Positions 1 to 7,747 of a DNA stretch of 34,191 nucleotides are shown piece by piece (position 1 is the stretch's first letter; each line of letters opens with the position of its first letter). This stretch comes from DASPOF01 sp035626155 (GTDB taxonomy: Bacteria; Desulfobacterota; Binatia; Binatales; Binataceae), in NCBI GenBank assembly GCA_035626155.1, contig DASPOF010000039.1, positions 1 through 34,191 on the forward strand, given 5' to 3'. The position numbers and the translations under genes were made by a program. Below the pieces are notes generated by a model, which was not told the DNA's origin, did not search any database, and saw only the letters and a program-made list of their open reading frames with translations.

Positions 1-813
<813 letters not shown>

Positions 814-1079
814 AGCTCAGTGTCACCACCGTACCCGGCGCGGCTAACGCGCCCGGAACGGTTGGACTGACCGCATATTCAAAGAAATCGGACGGGCCTG
901 GATCGTTTCCGATCCCCCGCCGTCCGACTTGGACATGCACTACTATTCAGTTTTCAAAGACCAGCCCTCTTGGGGGCGAACGGACAGAATACTGCTGGAA
1001 TTCACGCGTGTCAACCGAGGGCTTGGTTTCTGGTGTCCGCTCGCTTCCACCGCCGCCACATCCCCGCATCCCAAAATTA
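814..1079 (-). promoter_or_regulatory. rRNA operon leader with boxA and hairpin
   Basis: About 265 bp lie between the likely promoter and the 16S 5' end. Read on the minus strand, 948-962 gives GGTCTTTGAAAACTG, a boxA-like antitermination element of the kind found in rRNA leaders (E. coli boxA core TGCTCTTT). Closer to the 16S gene, 888-927 folds into a two-part stem: TCGGACGG/CCGTCCGA outside, a 4x4 internal loop, then GGATCG-TTTC-CGATCC. The hairpin could be a pre-rRNA processing element. No protein gene is convincing here. Confidence 0.6.
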
Positions 1080-1088
1080 ATTATACCA
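1080..1088 (-). promoter_or_regulatory. Extended -10 promoter, probably for the rRNA operon
   Basis: The minus strand reads TGG-TATAAT: a perfect -10 hexamer preceded by the TG of an extended -10. The position 16-17 bp upstream is GC-rich with no -35 match; the nearest TTG-like hexamer (TTGGAC, 1112-1117) is 26 bp away. Transcription would start near 1073 and give a leader of about 260 nt before 16S, long enough to include the boxA element. The hexamer match is seen; its activity is inferred. Confidence 0.5.
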
Positions 1089-1199
1089 CCAATTCGGCCC
1101 TCGCGCGGGGCGTCCAAGCCCACGTAAGAACGCCGCGATTTCCGCGCCGCCGCGCTGGAACCTGCCCAAGCCGCGCGGTTTACTCACAGTCGAGATAGA

Positions 1200-1214
1200 T
1201 ATACAAAGTGTATA
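1200..1214. promoter_or_regulatory. Perfect palindrome TATACA-AAG-TGTATA (operator-like)
   Basis: This is a 15-bp inverted repeat with 6-bp perfect arms and a 3-bp centre, AT-rich inside otherwise very GC-rich DNA. It lies between the rRNA promoter region and the small plus-strand ORF at 1293, about 115 bp upstream of the likely rRNA -10. Its size fits a dimeric regulator's site, but no regulator gene is adjacent. Confidence 0.35.
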
Positions 1215-1292
1215 GACTTGATTGCCGGCTCCCGCGCCGTAGCGGAGCGCCGGCGCTTTGGTGCGCGCGGAGATTCGCGGGGGGATCCTCGG

Positions 1293-1430
1293 ATGAGACG
1301 GCTGCTTGGGATGGCCGCGTTCGCGGCCGGTTTCTGGTACCTCTGGAACGCAACCGACGCGGGCGAAAATCTGTATGCGGTCTCGCTGATGGGCGTAGGG
1401 ATGCTGCTCGAATTCATGGGCGCCGCCTGA
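1293..1430 (+). CDS. Putative 45-residue membrane protein
   Basis: This small reading frame encodes about 45 residues beginning MRRLLGMAAFAAGFWYLW. It has a positively charged start, a hydrophobic segment (about residues 5-19), a short polar stretch with acidic residues (about 20-26), and a second hydrophobic segment up to the end. A purine-rich Shine-Dalgarno-like run (GGGGGA, 1279-1284) lies 8 bases before the ATG. A 7-bp perfect stem follows the stop immediately. The open frame extends upstream to 1218, but that part is arginine-rich and unlikely to be translated. I recognise no family. It could be chance, since weak open frames also exist on the opposite strand. Confidence 0.35.
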   Translation: MRRLLGMAAFAAGFWYLWNATDAGENLYAVSLMGVGMLLEFMGAA

Positions 1431-1447
1431 GCCGCCCCTCGCGGCTC
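1429..1447. terminator. Hairpin between convergent genes
   Basis: GAGCCGC-CCCTC-GCGGCTC is a perfect 7-bp stem with a 5-nt loop. It starts at the stop codon of the small plus-strand ORF and lies 14 bp from the stop of the minus-strand MFS gene. There is no T run on either side, so it is at best a weak or bidirectional terminator. Confidence 0.35.
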
Positions 1448-1460
1448 GCCATCCCAACGG

Positions 1461-2705
1461 TCACGCGAGCCGGCGGCGAAATGCCTCCGGTTCGACCGCG
1501 GCGAAGTACAGCCCGCCAGCCAGCGCGAGCGCGCCCGATATCAGGAACGTCGGACCGTATCCGAGGAAATTGGCCGTGGCCCCCAGCGCATACGGGCCCA
1601 TCATCCCGCCGAGATCATAGAGCGATGAGTAGATGCTCGCCGAGCGCCCCGTCGCGTTCGTCTGCGTGCGCAGGATTACCAGCGCACTCAGCACGGGGTA
1701 CAAATATCCGTGGCCCAGGCCCCCGACCACCGCGGAAAACTCCAGCATCCCGAACATCCCGGAGCCCGCGATCATCGCCATCCCAACCGCCAGCACGAGC
1801 AGTGACGGAGGGACCATCCGCTCCAGCCCTACGCGATCCATGAGCCGCGAGCCAACCGCCCGTATCACCACCGCCATCCCGGCATAAATCGCGAAATACG
1901 ATCCGACCTGGCTCAGCCCCCGCTGGTATGCGTAGGGCGCCACGAAGCTGACCCGCGACGAAATCGAGAGCGAGAAAAGCAGCGTGACTATCCACAGCGG
2001 CGCAAGCGCCGGGTCGCGGAGCAGCGTCGCGTAACCCGGGCCGCCGTTGGCAGGCCTCGATGCCGCTAACGCCCGCACCGCGGCGCGATCGTCGGGAAGC
2101 ATCCGTGCGGCCAGCGCCGCCACCAGCGTCAGGGCAATTGCGCTCGCGAAGAACGCGGGAAATCCCGAATGCTTGATAACCCACTCGCCGAAAATCGGCG
2201 ACAGGCCGGCCGATCCCATCCCGCACAGGCTGAACATCGCCATCGCCTCGCCGGCGCGGCCCTCGGGCAGAAGCTCGTAGACCATCGCGAACAGCGCGAC
2301 CCGCGCGGTTCCCTCGACCAGACCGTGCAGCGCACGCACGCCGTAAATCGACCAGCCGAGTTGATGGAGCGTGAGATAAAGCACCATCACGAACACGTCG
2401 AGCACGAGCAGCCAGGCCGCGGTGCGCTGATGGCCGTTGCGATCGAGCAGCCATCCGACCGCCGGGCGCCCCGCCAGCGCGGCGAGCGAGAAGGTGCCGA
2501 TCACCGCGCCGATCGTGCCGGCGTCGGCGCCAAGTCCGACCAGAAAAACCGGGAACAGGACGAACAGGTTGCTCGATAAGTTGAGCGCGAAGGTCGCCCA
2601 GAAGACCAGCCAGAAGTTGCGGCTATAGCCGAAGAAGCCCGCCCTCGCGGCGGGCGCGCGGCTTGAGTCCGTTTCCGGCGCGCCAGCGGGAGCGGATGCA
2701 CTCAT
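1461..2705 (-). CDS. MFS transporter
   Basis: A 414-residue protein with about 12 hydrophobic segments, the usual size for the major facilitator superfamily, and so an inner-membrane secondary transporter. The loop between TM2 and TM3 carries the family's motif A (GRPAVGWLLDRNGHQRT, near residue 79-95), the best single signature. A central cytoplasmic loop around residues 205-225 separates the two six-helix halves. The first ~25 residues are polar and alanine-rich. The ATG overlaps the TGA of the upstream RskA-like gene, so the two are probably translationally coupled. The substrate cannot be told from sequence; drug or metabolite export are both possible. It converges on the small ORF ending at 1430. 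Confidence 0.85.
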   Translation of the reverse strand: MSASAPAGAPETDSSRAPAARAGFFGYSRNFWLVFWATFALNLSSNLFVLFPVFLVGLGADAGTIGAVIGTFSLAALAGRPAVGWLLDRNGHQRTAAWLLVLDVFVMVLYLTLHQLGWSIYGVRALHGLVEGTARVALFAMVYELLPEGRAGEAMAMFSLCGMGSAGLSPIFGEWVIKHSGFPAFFASAIALTLVAALAARMLPDDRAAVRALAASRPANGGPGYATLLRDPALAPLWIVTLLFSLSISSRVSFVAPYAYQRGLSQVGSYFAIYAGMAVVIRAVGSRLMDRVGLERMVPPSLLVLAVGMAMIAGSGMFGMLEFSAVVGGLGHGYLYPVLSALVILRTQTNATGRSASIYSSLYDLGGMMGPYALGATANFLGYGPTFLISGALALAGGLYFAAVEPEAFRRRLA

Positions 2706-3451
2706 GGTGCGACGCGCCCCCGAAACGCGACCGGCCCCGCCGGCTTCGGCGCGGCGGCAACCTGCTCGAGCGTAACGAGCACGGACTCAGGCTTCGACTG
2801 GGGCAGCGCCATCACGATGGCCGCATCGCCATCCGGGCCCGGGATGAAATCCTCGGCGCGAAGCACGCCGCCGTTCCGGGCAAGCCAGAACACCCGGTAG
2901 GTCATCGCCGGGGGCGCGGGCGGCAGTCCCTCCGCTCCAAACACCGCCTTGCCCTGCTTGTCGCTGATGATGAGCGTCGCGGCGCTTGGCTGCGCCAGGC
3001 GCGATTGACCTTGCTCCGCCTGCGGCTGGGGCCTGCTGAGCTTGATAGTGCGCCGGTCGGGCGCAGTCAGGATCGGCATCAATGCATCCTTCTCGGATTG
3101 ACGTCCCGCGGCGAAGGCGGACAGTCTTTCCTTTCGCGCGACATCGAGTTCGCGCCGCATCCGCTGGACTAACGAGTTCAGCGCGGTAATTCGCTGGTGG
3201 TAATGCCCCGAGCGGAAAATAAGCGTGTCGGAGAATTCCGCCGCAGTAATCGCACAGGCGAGCGCCGCAGCCGCAGCCATGCCGGCCGCCGCCCGCCACA
3301 ACCCGACGCGATGCCACCAGCCCGGCCGCACCGCGCCCGCCGCCTCGGTACTGTCCGCCACTTTGTCCCGACCGCCGGCGCGGGACCGGTCGGGCGGTTC
3401 TGGTTCAGTTGTATCGCCTGCCACGTTCGCGCGCCAAGACTCCCGCGCCAC
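2702..3451 (-). CDS. RskA-like anti-sigma C-terminal domain membrane protein
   Basis: A 249-residue protein with a polar N-terminus, one transmembrane segment near residues 53-71, a coiled-coil-like charged stretch (about 85-115), and a C-terminal domain (about 155-249). That domain resembles the extracytoplasmic part of RskA-type anti-sigma factors: LPPAPPAMTYRVFWL, then VTLEQ..AAPKPAGPVAFRG, matching the family's 'lpp.p...Y..Wl' and 'vTlEp..g...PtGpv' patterns. The N-terminal zinc-binding anti-sigma domain (HxxxCxxC) and any adjacent sigma factor gene are missing. A true anti-sigma role is therefore doubtful; it may be an orphan sensor or envelope protein. The ORF opens with GTG; another GTG is nine codons in, so the start is uncertain. 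It is coupled to the MFS gene. Confidence 0.65.
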   Translation of the reverse strand: MARESWRANVAGDTTEPEPPDRSRAGGRDKVADSTEAAGAVRPGWWHRVGLWRAAAGMAAAAALACAITAAEFSDTLIFRSGHYHQRITALNSLVQRMRRELDVARKERLSAFAAGRQSEKDALMPILTAPDRRTIKLSRPQPQAEQGQSRLAQPSAATLIISDKQGKAVFGAEGLPPAPPAMTYRVFWLARNGGVLRAEDFIPGPDGDAAIVMALPQSKPESVLVTLEQVAAAPKPAGPVAFRGRVAP

Positions 3452-3569
3452 TTCCCGCCGAGCCTGAGGTTAGGCCCACCGTGAGGGCCGGGCAAGTCTG
3501 GCATCGCCGGGCGATCGCGCGGGCGCTTTGTCCTAGCGCGCCTTTTCGATAAAAGTAACTGGTTGGGCC

Positions 3570-4610
3570 ATGCGCAAGATCCAGGATATCCACGTACTCG
3601 CGAACGACCCGCTTATCACGCCGCGGCTGCTCAAGGAGCAACTGCCGGTCGATGAAGCGATCGTGCGGACGGTCGTCGATGCGCGCGAGACGATTCGCTC
3701 GATCCTCGCCGGACGCGACCCCCGCCTGCTGTGCATAGTCGGCCCGTGCTCGATTCACGATCCGGTGGCGGCGATGGACTATGCGAACCGGCTCGCGAAG
3801 CTGCGCGATGAGGTCGCGGATCGGCTGTTCGTGCTGATGCGGGTGTATTTCGAGAAGCCGCGCACCACGGTGGGATGGAAAGGGCTCATCAACGACCCGC
3901 ACATGGATGACAGTTGCGACATGGGCGAGGGACTTCGGATCGCGCGCCAGCTCCTGTCCGACATCAACCGGCTGGGACTGGCGGCGGGGACCGAGATGCT
4001 CGATCCGATCGCGCCCCAGTATATCGCGGACCTCATCTCGTGGTCGGCGATCGGCGCCCGCACGACCGAGTCGCAGACCCATCGGGAGATGGCGAGCGGG
4101 CTTTCGATGCCGGTCGGGTTCAAGAATACGACCGAGGGAAATCTGCAGGTTGCGATCAATGCCGTCCAGTCAGCGCGCCACCCGCATTCTTTCCTGGGCA
4201 TCACGCAGGACGGGGTCGCGGCGATCGTCCGAACCACGGGCAACCCGGACACCCACATCGTGCTGCGCGGCGGGCGGACGCCGAACTACGACGCCCGCAG
4301 CATCGCGGAGTCCGTCAAGCTGCTCGAGAAGGCCGGCATGGAGCCGCGCGTGATGGTGGATTGCTCGCACGCGCAGACCAACAAGGACTATCGCAGGCAG
4401 CCGGCCGTGCTCGAAGCCCTGGTCGATCAGATTCGCTCCGGCAGCCGTTCGATCCTCGGTGTGATGCTCGAGAGCAACCTCGAGGCGGGCAACCAGCCGC
4501 CCTCGCCCGACCGCGCGAAGCTCAAGTACGGCGTCTCGGTCACCGACCCGTGCATCGACTGGGAGACCACCGAGCGATGCCTCCGCGGAGCGGCCAGCGC
4601 GCTTAGGTAA
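3570..4610 (+). CDS. aroF: 3-deoxy-7-phosphoheptulonate synthase (DAHP synthase, class I alpha)
   Basis: This enzyme catalyses the first step of the shikimate pathway: phosphoenolpyruvate plus erythrose 4-phosphate gives DAHP. The 346 residues match the usual AroF/G/H length (about 350). Visible motifs are GPCSIHD (58-64, with the metal-ligand cysteine), KPRTTVGWKG (96-105, PEP binding), RLGLAAGTE (134-142), the ARTTESQTHRE segment (163-173), DCSHAQ with the metal-binding histidine, MLESNLEAG and VTDPCIDW, which carry the other metal ligands. The N-terminal extension seen in feedback-regulated enterobacterial isoenzymes is present, but which amino acid inhibits it is unclear, so the symbol is generic. 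It diverges from the RskA-like gene. A weak promoter-like pair (TTGTCC 3528-3533, TAAAAG 3550-3555, spacer 16) lies just upstream. No other aro genes are nearby. Confidence 0.95.
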   Translation: MRKIQDIHVLANDPLITPRLLKEQLPVDEAIVRTVVDARETIRSILAGRDPRLLCIVGPCSIHDPVAAMDYANRLAKLRDEVADRLFVLMRVYFEKPRTTVGWKGLINDPHMDDSCDMGEGLRIARQLLSDINRLGLAAGTEMLDPIAPQYIADLISWSAIGARTTESQTHREMASGLSMPVGFKNTTEGNLQVAINAVQSARHPHSFLGITQDGVAAIVRTTGNPDTHIVLRGGRTPNYDARSIAESVKLLEKAGMEPRVMVDCSHAQTNKDYRRQPAVLEALVDQIRSGSRSILGVMLESNLEAGNQPPSPDRAKLKYGVSVTDPCIDWETTERCLRGAASALR

Positions 4611-4783
4611 GCGGACGGCGGGCTGCGGCCTGCTCTGCTAAATTACCTCATCTCCGAGGCCGCCAGCGCCTTGTCTGTTGCTCCCCTGCAACGTCGCGGT
4701 CTGATTCGGGCCTACTTTCCACGGCACGACGCTTGCTCGATTCTTCCTGGATCTCGGGGGACGCGACAGGAACGGGTTGGCAG

Positions 4784-6124
4784 ATGAGCAATCGCGCGAA
4801 AATCGACGCCGCTGGTCAGTCCACGGCAACGACTCGCGCCTTGGCTGATCAAGGCCGCCCGGGTCTGGTCCACCAGGTCAGCGGCTGGCTGCGCGATCCC
4901 TCCTGGCTGACAGTAAAGCGAGTGAAATTCTATTCCGGTGTTCTGCTGCTAGCGTACCTGGCCGCCGCGATCGCGCAATTCTTCCATGCTCACCACATGA
5001 TATTTGCGAGCGGCGCCAACATTGGCGGCGATTTCATAAATCCCTACGCGGCTTCAATCGCGGCGCTCAAAGGCGATCCCGCAGCGGTTTACGACATCCA
5101 TCGCCAGCATCTGCAGGAAATGGCGGCGATGGGCGGCAGGGACACAGGGGTTTTGGGGTTCCACTATCCGCCCACCTACCTGCTGATGGTGCTGCCGCTT
5201 TCGATGCTGCCGTTCTTCGCATCGTGGGTCGTGTTCGAGAGCGTAACGCTGGCCGGCTATCTCGTCGTTCTGCGGCGTATCGCGCGCATACCCCTCGGAC
5301 TTTGGCTGGCGATCACGTTTCCGGCAGTCATCATCAATTTCATGTGCGGGCAAAACGGCTTCCTGACCACCGCGCTCATCGGGGGCGGCCTGCTGATCCT
5401 GGGCCGATGGCCGCTGCTCGCCGGGTTGCTGTTCGGCTTGATGACCTACAAGCCGCAATTCGCGGTATTGATTCCACTAGCGCTGATCGCAGCTCGTCGC
5501 TGGCGCGCGCTGACGGCCACCGCGATCAGCGCGATTCTGTTCGCGTCGGTTTCATCTGCCGTTCTTGGCGCGCCGGTCTGGCGTGCATTTTTCAGCAGTA
5601 TCGCGTTCACGCAGAAAATTGTCCTGGAGCATGGTGCGATCGATTTTTCCAGCCTGCAAACGATTTTTGGGGCGATCAGGATGTGGGGCGGCGGCATCGG
5701 GGTTTCCTATGTGTTCCAGGCGGCGGTTGCGATATACGCGGCGTCTGCGGTGGTTTGGATTTGGCGGACCGGATGCCCGTTCGCGCTCAAGTGCGCCGCT
5801 CTGGCTGCGGGCTCGTTGATGGTTTCGCCCTACGTCCTGCAATACGATCTGGTCTTGCTCGCGCTTCCGATAGCGTGGCTCGGAATTGAGGGTTTCGAGA
5901 AAGGGTTTCTGCCCTATGAGAAGATCGTTCTTCTGGTCGCGTGGGCCGTCCCTCGTATCGCATTGCCCGTCAGTCAGATCGCTGGAATCCCAATTGGGCC
6001 AATTGTGATCATCGCATTGATGACGGTAATCGTTCGGCGCGCGAGTTATCGCGAGTCCGCCTTCGACTGGTCACGGCCGCAATTTCTGGCGGGGTCGATT
6101 GACGATCAGAGAGCGGCACGTTAG
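4784..6124 (+). CDS. Glycosyltransferase family 87-like (DUF2029) membrane protein
   Basis: A polytopic protein of about 446 residues. After a polar ~50-residue cytoplasmic start come roughly ten hydrophobic segments. The first periplasmic loop has GGDFINPYAASIAALKGD followed by FHYPPTYLLMVLPL, the arrangement typical of GT87/DUF2029 mannosyltransferase-like GT-C enzymes. In that family an acidic residue after TM1 (the D of GGDF here) is the likely catalytic centre and the donor is a polyprenyl-phosphate sugar. ATG at 4784 is preferred (AGGAA 13 bases upstream); the frame is open from a TTG at 4733. It is first in a plus-strand run of four envelope proteins ending at 11480, with a 75-bp gap to the next. 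It probably adds sugars to a surface glycan; the acceptor is unknown. Confidence 0.75.
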   Translation: MSNRAKIDAAGQSTATTRALADQGRPGLVHQVSGWLRDPSWLTVKRVKFYSGVLLLAYLAAAIAQFFHAHHMIFASGANIGGDFINPYAASIAALKGDPAAVYDIHRQHLQEMAAMGGRDTGVLGFHYPPTYLLMVLPLSMLPFFASWVVFESVTLAGYLVVLRRIARIPLGLWLAITFPAVIINFMCGQNGFLTTALIGGGLLILGRWPLLAGLLFGLMTYKPQFAVLIPLALIAARRWRALTATAISAILFASVSSAVLGAPVWRAFFSSIAFTQKIVLEHGAIDFSSLQTIFGAIRMWGGGIGVSYVFQAAVAIYAASAVVWIWRTGCPFALKCAALAAGSLMVSPYVLQYDLVLLALPIAWLGIEGFEKGFLPYEKIVLLVAWAVPRIALPVSQIAGIPIGPIVIIALMTVIVRRASYRESAFDWSRPQFLAGSIDDQRAAR

Positions 6125-6199
6125 CTTCGCGTTCGTAATTCTACGCATGCCCGGACGACCGAGGTGGGGTGGATTGAGGATGCGGAGCGTCTGCGGCGG

Positions 6200-7747
6200 A
6201 TGAATGCAGACACGGCAGTTTCCGGGGATACATCCCGCAGAGCGTTGCGGCTCTTCGCGATTTTTGCCGCCGAAATCGTCGCGCTCAATATTCTGTGGCT
6301 CCCGGTCAGCTTGGATTTCCTGCACTTTGCCTTCTGCGACAACGGCGCCAATCTGACGGTTCAGTTTCTGATCTCGCGCGGCTATTTGCCCACGATCGAT
6401 TTTGGATACCACTACGGCCTGATGCCGCTTTTGATCGGGAAACTCTGGTTCGGACTGTTCGGGCGGAGCCCGTTGGCTTACCAGGCTTTGATGCTCGCAT
6501 GCGGCCTGCTCATCGCCGGCGCACTGGCGCGCGTCGCCGCCCATTTGCGATTCGGGGCGCTCGGACTCGCGCTGATGGTCATCGCGCTGGGCTTCGCGGT
6601 TCGCGTGAGCTATCCAGTGATGGCCCAGGCGGTCGAGGCCGTGCTGCTTAGCAGCGCTCTTGCGGAACAGGCCGCGGGCCGGCGCGCGCGCGCGCTCGGT
6701 TTCGCCTGCGCCGCGGTGTTCGCGAAGCCATCGATGGGATTCGTGTACGGGGCATTGCTGTCGGCCTTGGGTGTGATCGACGCATACCGGACGAACCGCG
6801 GACTTTCCGGGTTGATCCGATTTGCGATCCCGGCCGCCGCGACGGGCGCCACGCTCGCGGTCGTGCTTGGGGCGTTGTACGGTCCGGCGGCTCTGGTCGA
6901 AACGGTCTCCCCGCTCGGAGGCGCAGCCAACTATCGCGTATTGCACTTCGGTTTCTTCTCGGGCGCCGGCCGCGAGTTCTGGAACCCATCGGGCCTGTCG
7001 TGGGTGTATTACCTGCTGGGTGTGGCCGGGTTCTGGCTGTCGGCGAGCGTATTTCTGATCGGCTGCGGAATCGCCGCGATGATTCACTGGACGGCGGCGC
7101 CCTCAACGCCCGATGTCGCGGCGCATCGCCGCAATGAAATCATCCTGACCTGCGCCGCAGTGCACATCGCATTCGTGGTCCTGATGTTCGGCAACCGCTG
7201 GTCGTGGATTTACTACTCATACTTCCTCGTCGCCGGAGCCGCCGCCGCGGCGGACTTCTCGCCATGGCGCCGGCGCATTTCGCTGGTTCTGTGCGTGCTC
7301 GCGATCCTCTCTTGCACCGGCGATATCTATTCGTTCCATCGCTCGTGGCAGGTTCGGCAACCGGACGCGATCACTGCGCAGCTATGGTCAACCGCCGAAG
7401 AACGCGACGAGTGGACCGCGGTGCTCGGCGAAGCGCGCGGGCGCAGGGCGGCCATTCTCGATACCAAGGGCGCCGCCGAGCTGATGTTTCCCGAGTTCGA
7501 AGCTCCCGTCAGCAGTTGCCTGGAGCCCGCATGGATGAACGCGGCGGAGATTCAGCGCAAGGCGGCGCAAATCTCGGGCGCAGACCTGGTCGTCGTGCCG
7601 ATCGGAATAGATTGGTGCAGCGGGATTCCGCCGGCGCCGGAGATCCGCGCCGCAATGAGCAGCTTTGCGCCGACCTTCAGCGGCCGCCATTTCGTCATCT
7701 ACCGGCGCACCATTCCACCGGCAGGCTTGCCGAGCGATTCGCAATGA
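6200..7747 (+). CDS. GT-C-like polytopic membrane protein, tandem copy 1
   Basis: A 515-residue membrane protein with about ten hydrophobic segments and a soluble C-terminal domain (about 390-515). The region after TM1 (FCDNGANL..., then GYLPTIDFGYHYGLMPL) has acidic residues in the periplasmic loop, as in GT-C glycosyltransferases, and a nearby G-Y-x-Y-G motif common in family-39/DUF2029-like proteins. ATG at 6200 is chosen because it gives exactly the same N-terminus and length as the downstream paralogue; the frame is open from 6164. Its TGA overlaps the ATG of copy 2. I do not recognise a named family. A role in transferring a lipid-linked sugar in the operon's glycan pathway is inference. 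Confidence 0.7.
   Translation: MNADTAVSGDTSRRALRLFAIFAAEIVALNILWLPVSLDFLHFAFCDNGANLTVQFLISRGYLPTIDFGYHYGLMPLLIGKLWFGLFGRSPLAYQALMLACGLLIAGALARVAAHLRFGALGLALMVIALGFAVRVSYPVMAQAVEAVLLSSALAEQAAGRRARALGFACAAVFAKPSMGFVYGALLSALGVIDAYRTNRGLSGLIRFAIPAAATGATLAVVLGALYGPAALVETVSPLGGAANYRVLHFGFFSGAGREFWNPSGLSWVYYLLGVAGFWLSASVFLIGCGIAAMIHWTAAPSTPDVAAHRRNEIILTCAAVHIAFVVLMFGNRWSWIYYSYFLVAGAAAAADFSPWRRRISLVLCVLAILSCTGDIYSFHRSWQVRQPDAITAQLWSTAEERDEWTAVLGEARGRRAAILDTKGAAELMFPEFEAPVSSCLEPAWMNAAEIQRKAAQISGADLVVVPIGIDWCSGIPPAPEIRAAMSSFAPTFSGRHFVIYRRTIPPAGLPSDSQ

Noticed and set aside
3528..3555. Promoter TTGTCC-N16-TAAAAG before the DAHP synthase gene
   Set aside because: The -10 is poor and the leader would be only about 8 nt, so it is mentioned with the gene but not listed as a feature.
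7204..7743. A long open frame running upstream of tandem copy 2 in the same frame
   Set aside because: It overlaps copy 1 in another frame, is arginine-rich without hydrophobic helices, and the copy 2 start is fixed by the ATGA overlap and by its identity with copy 1.
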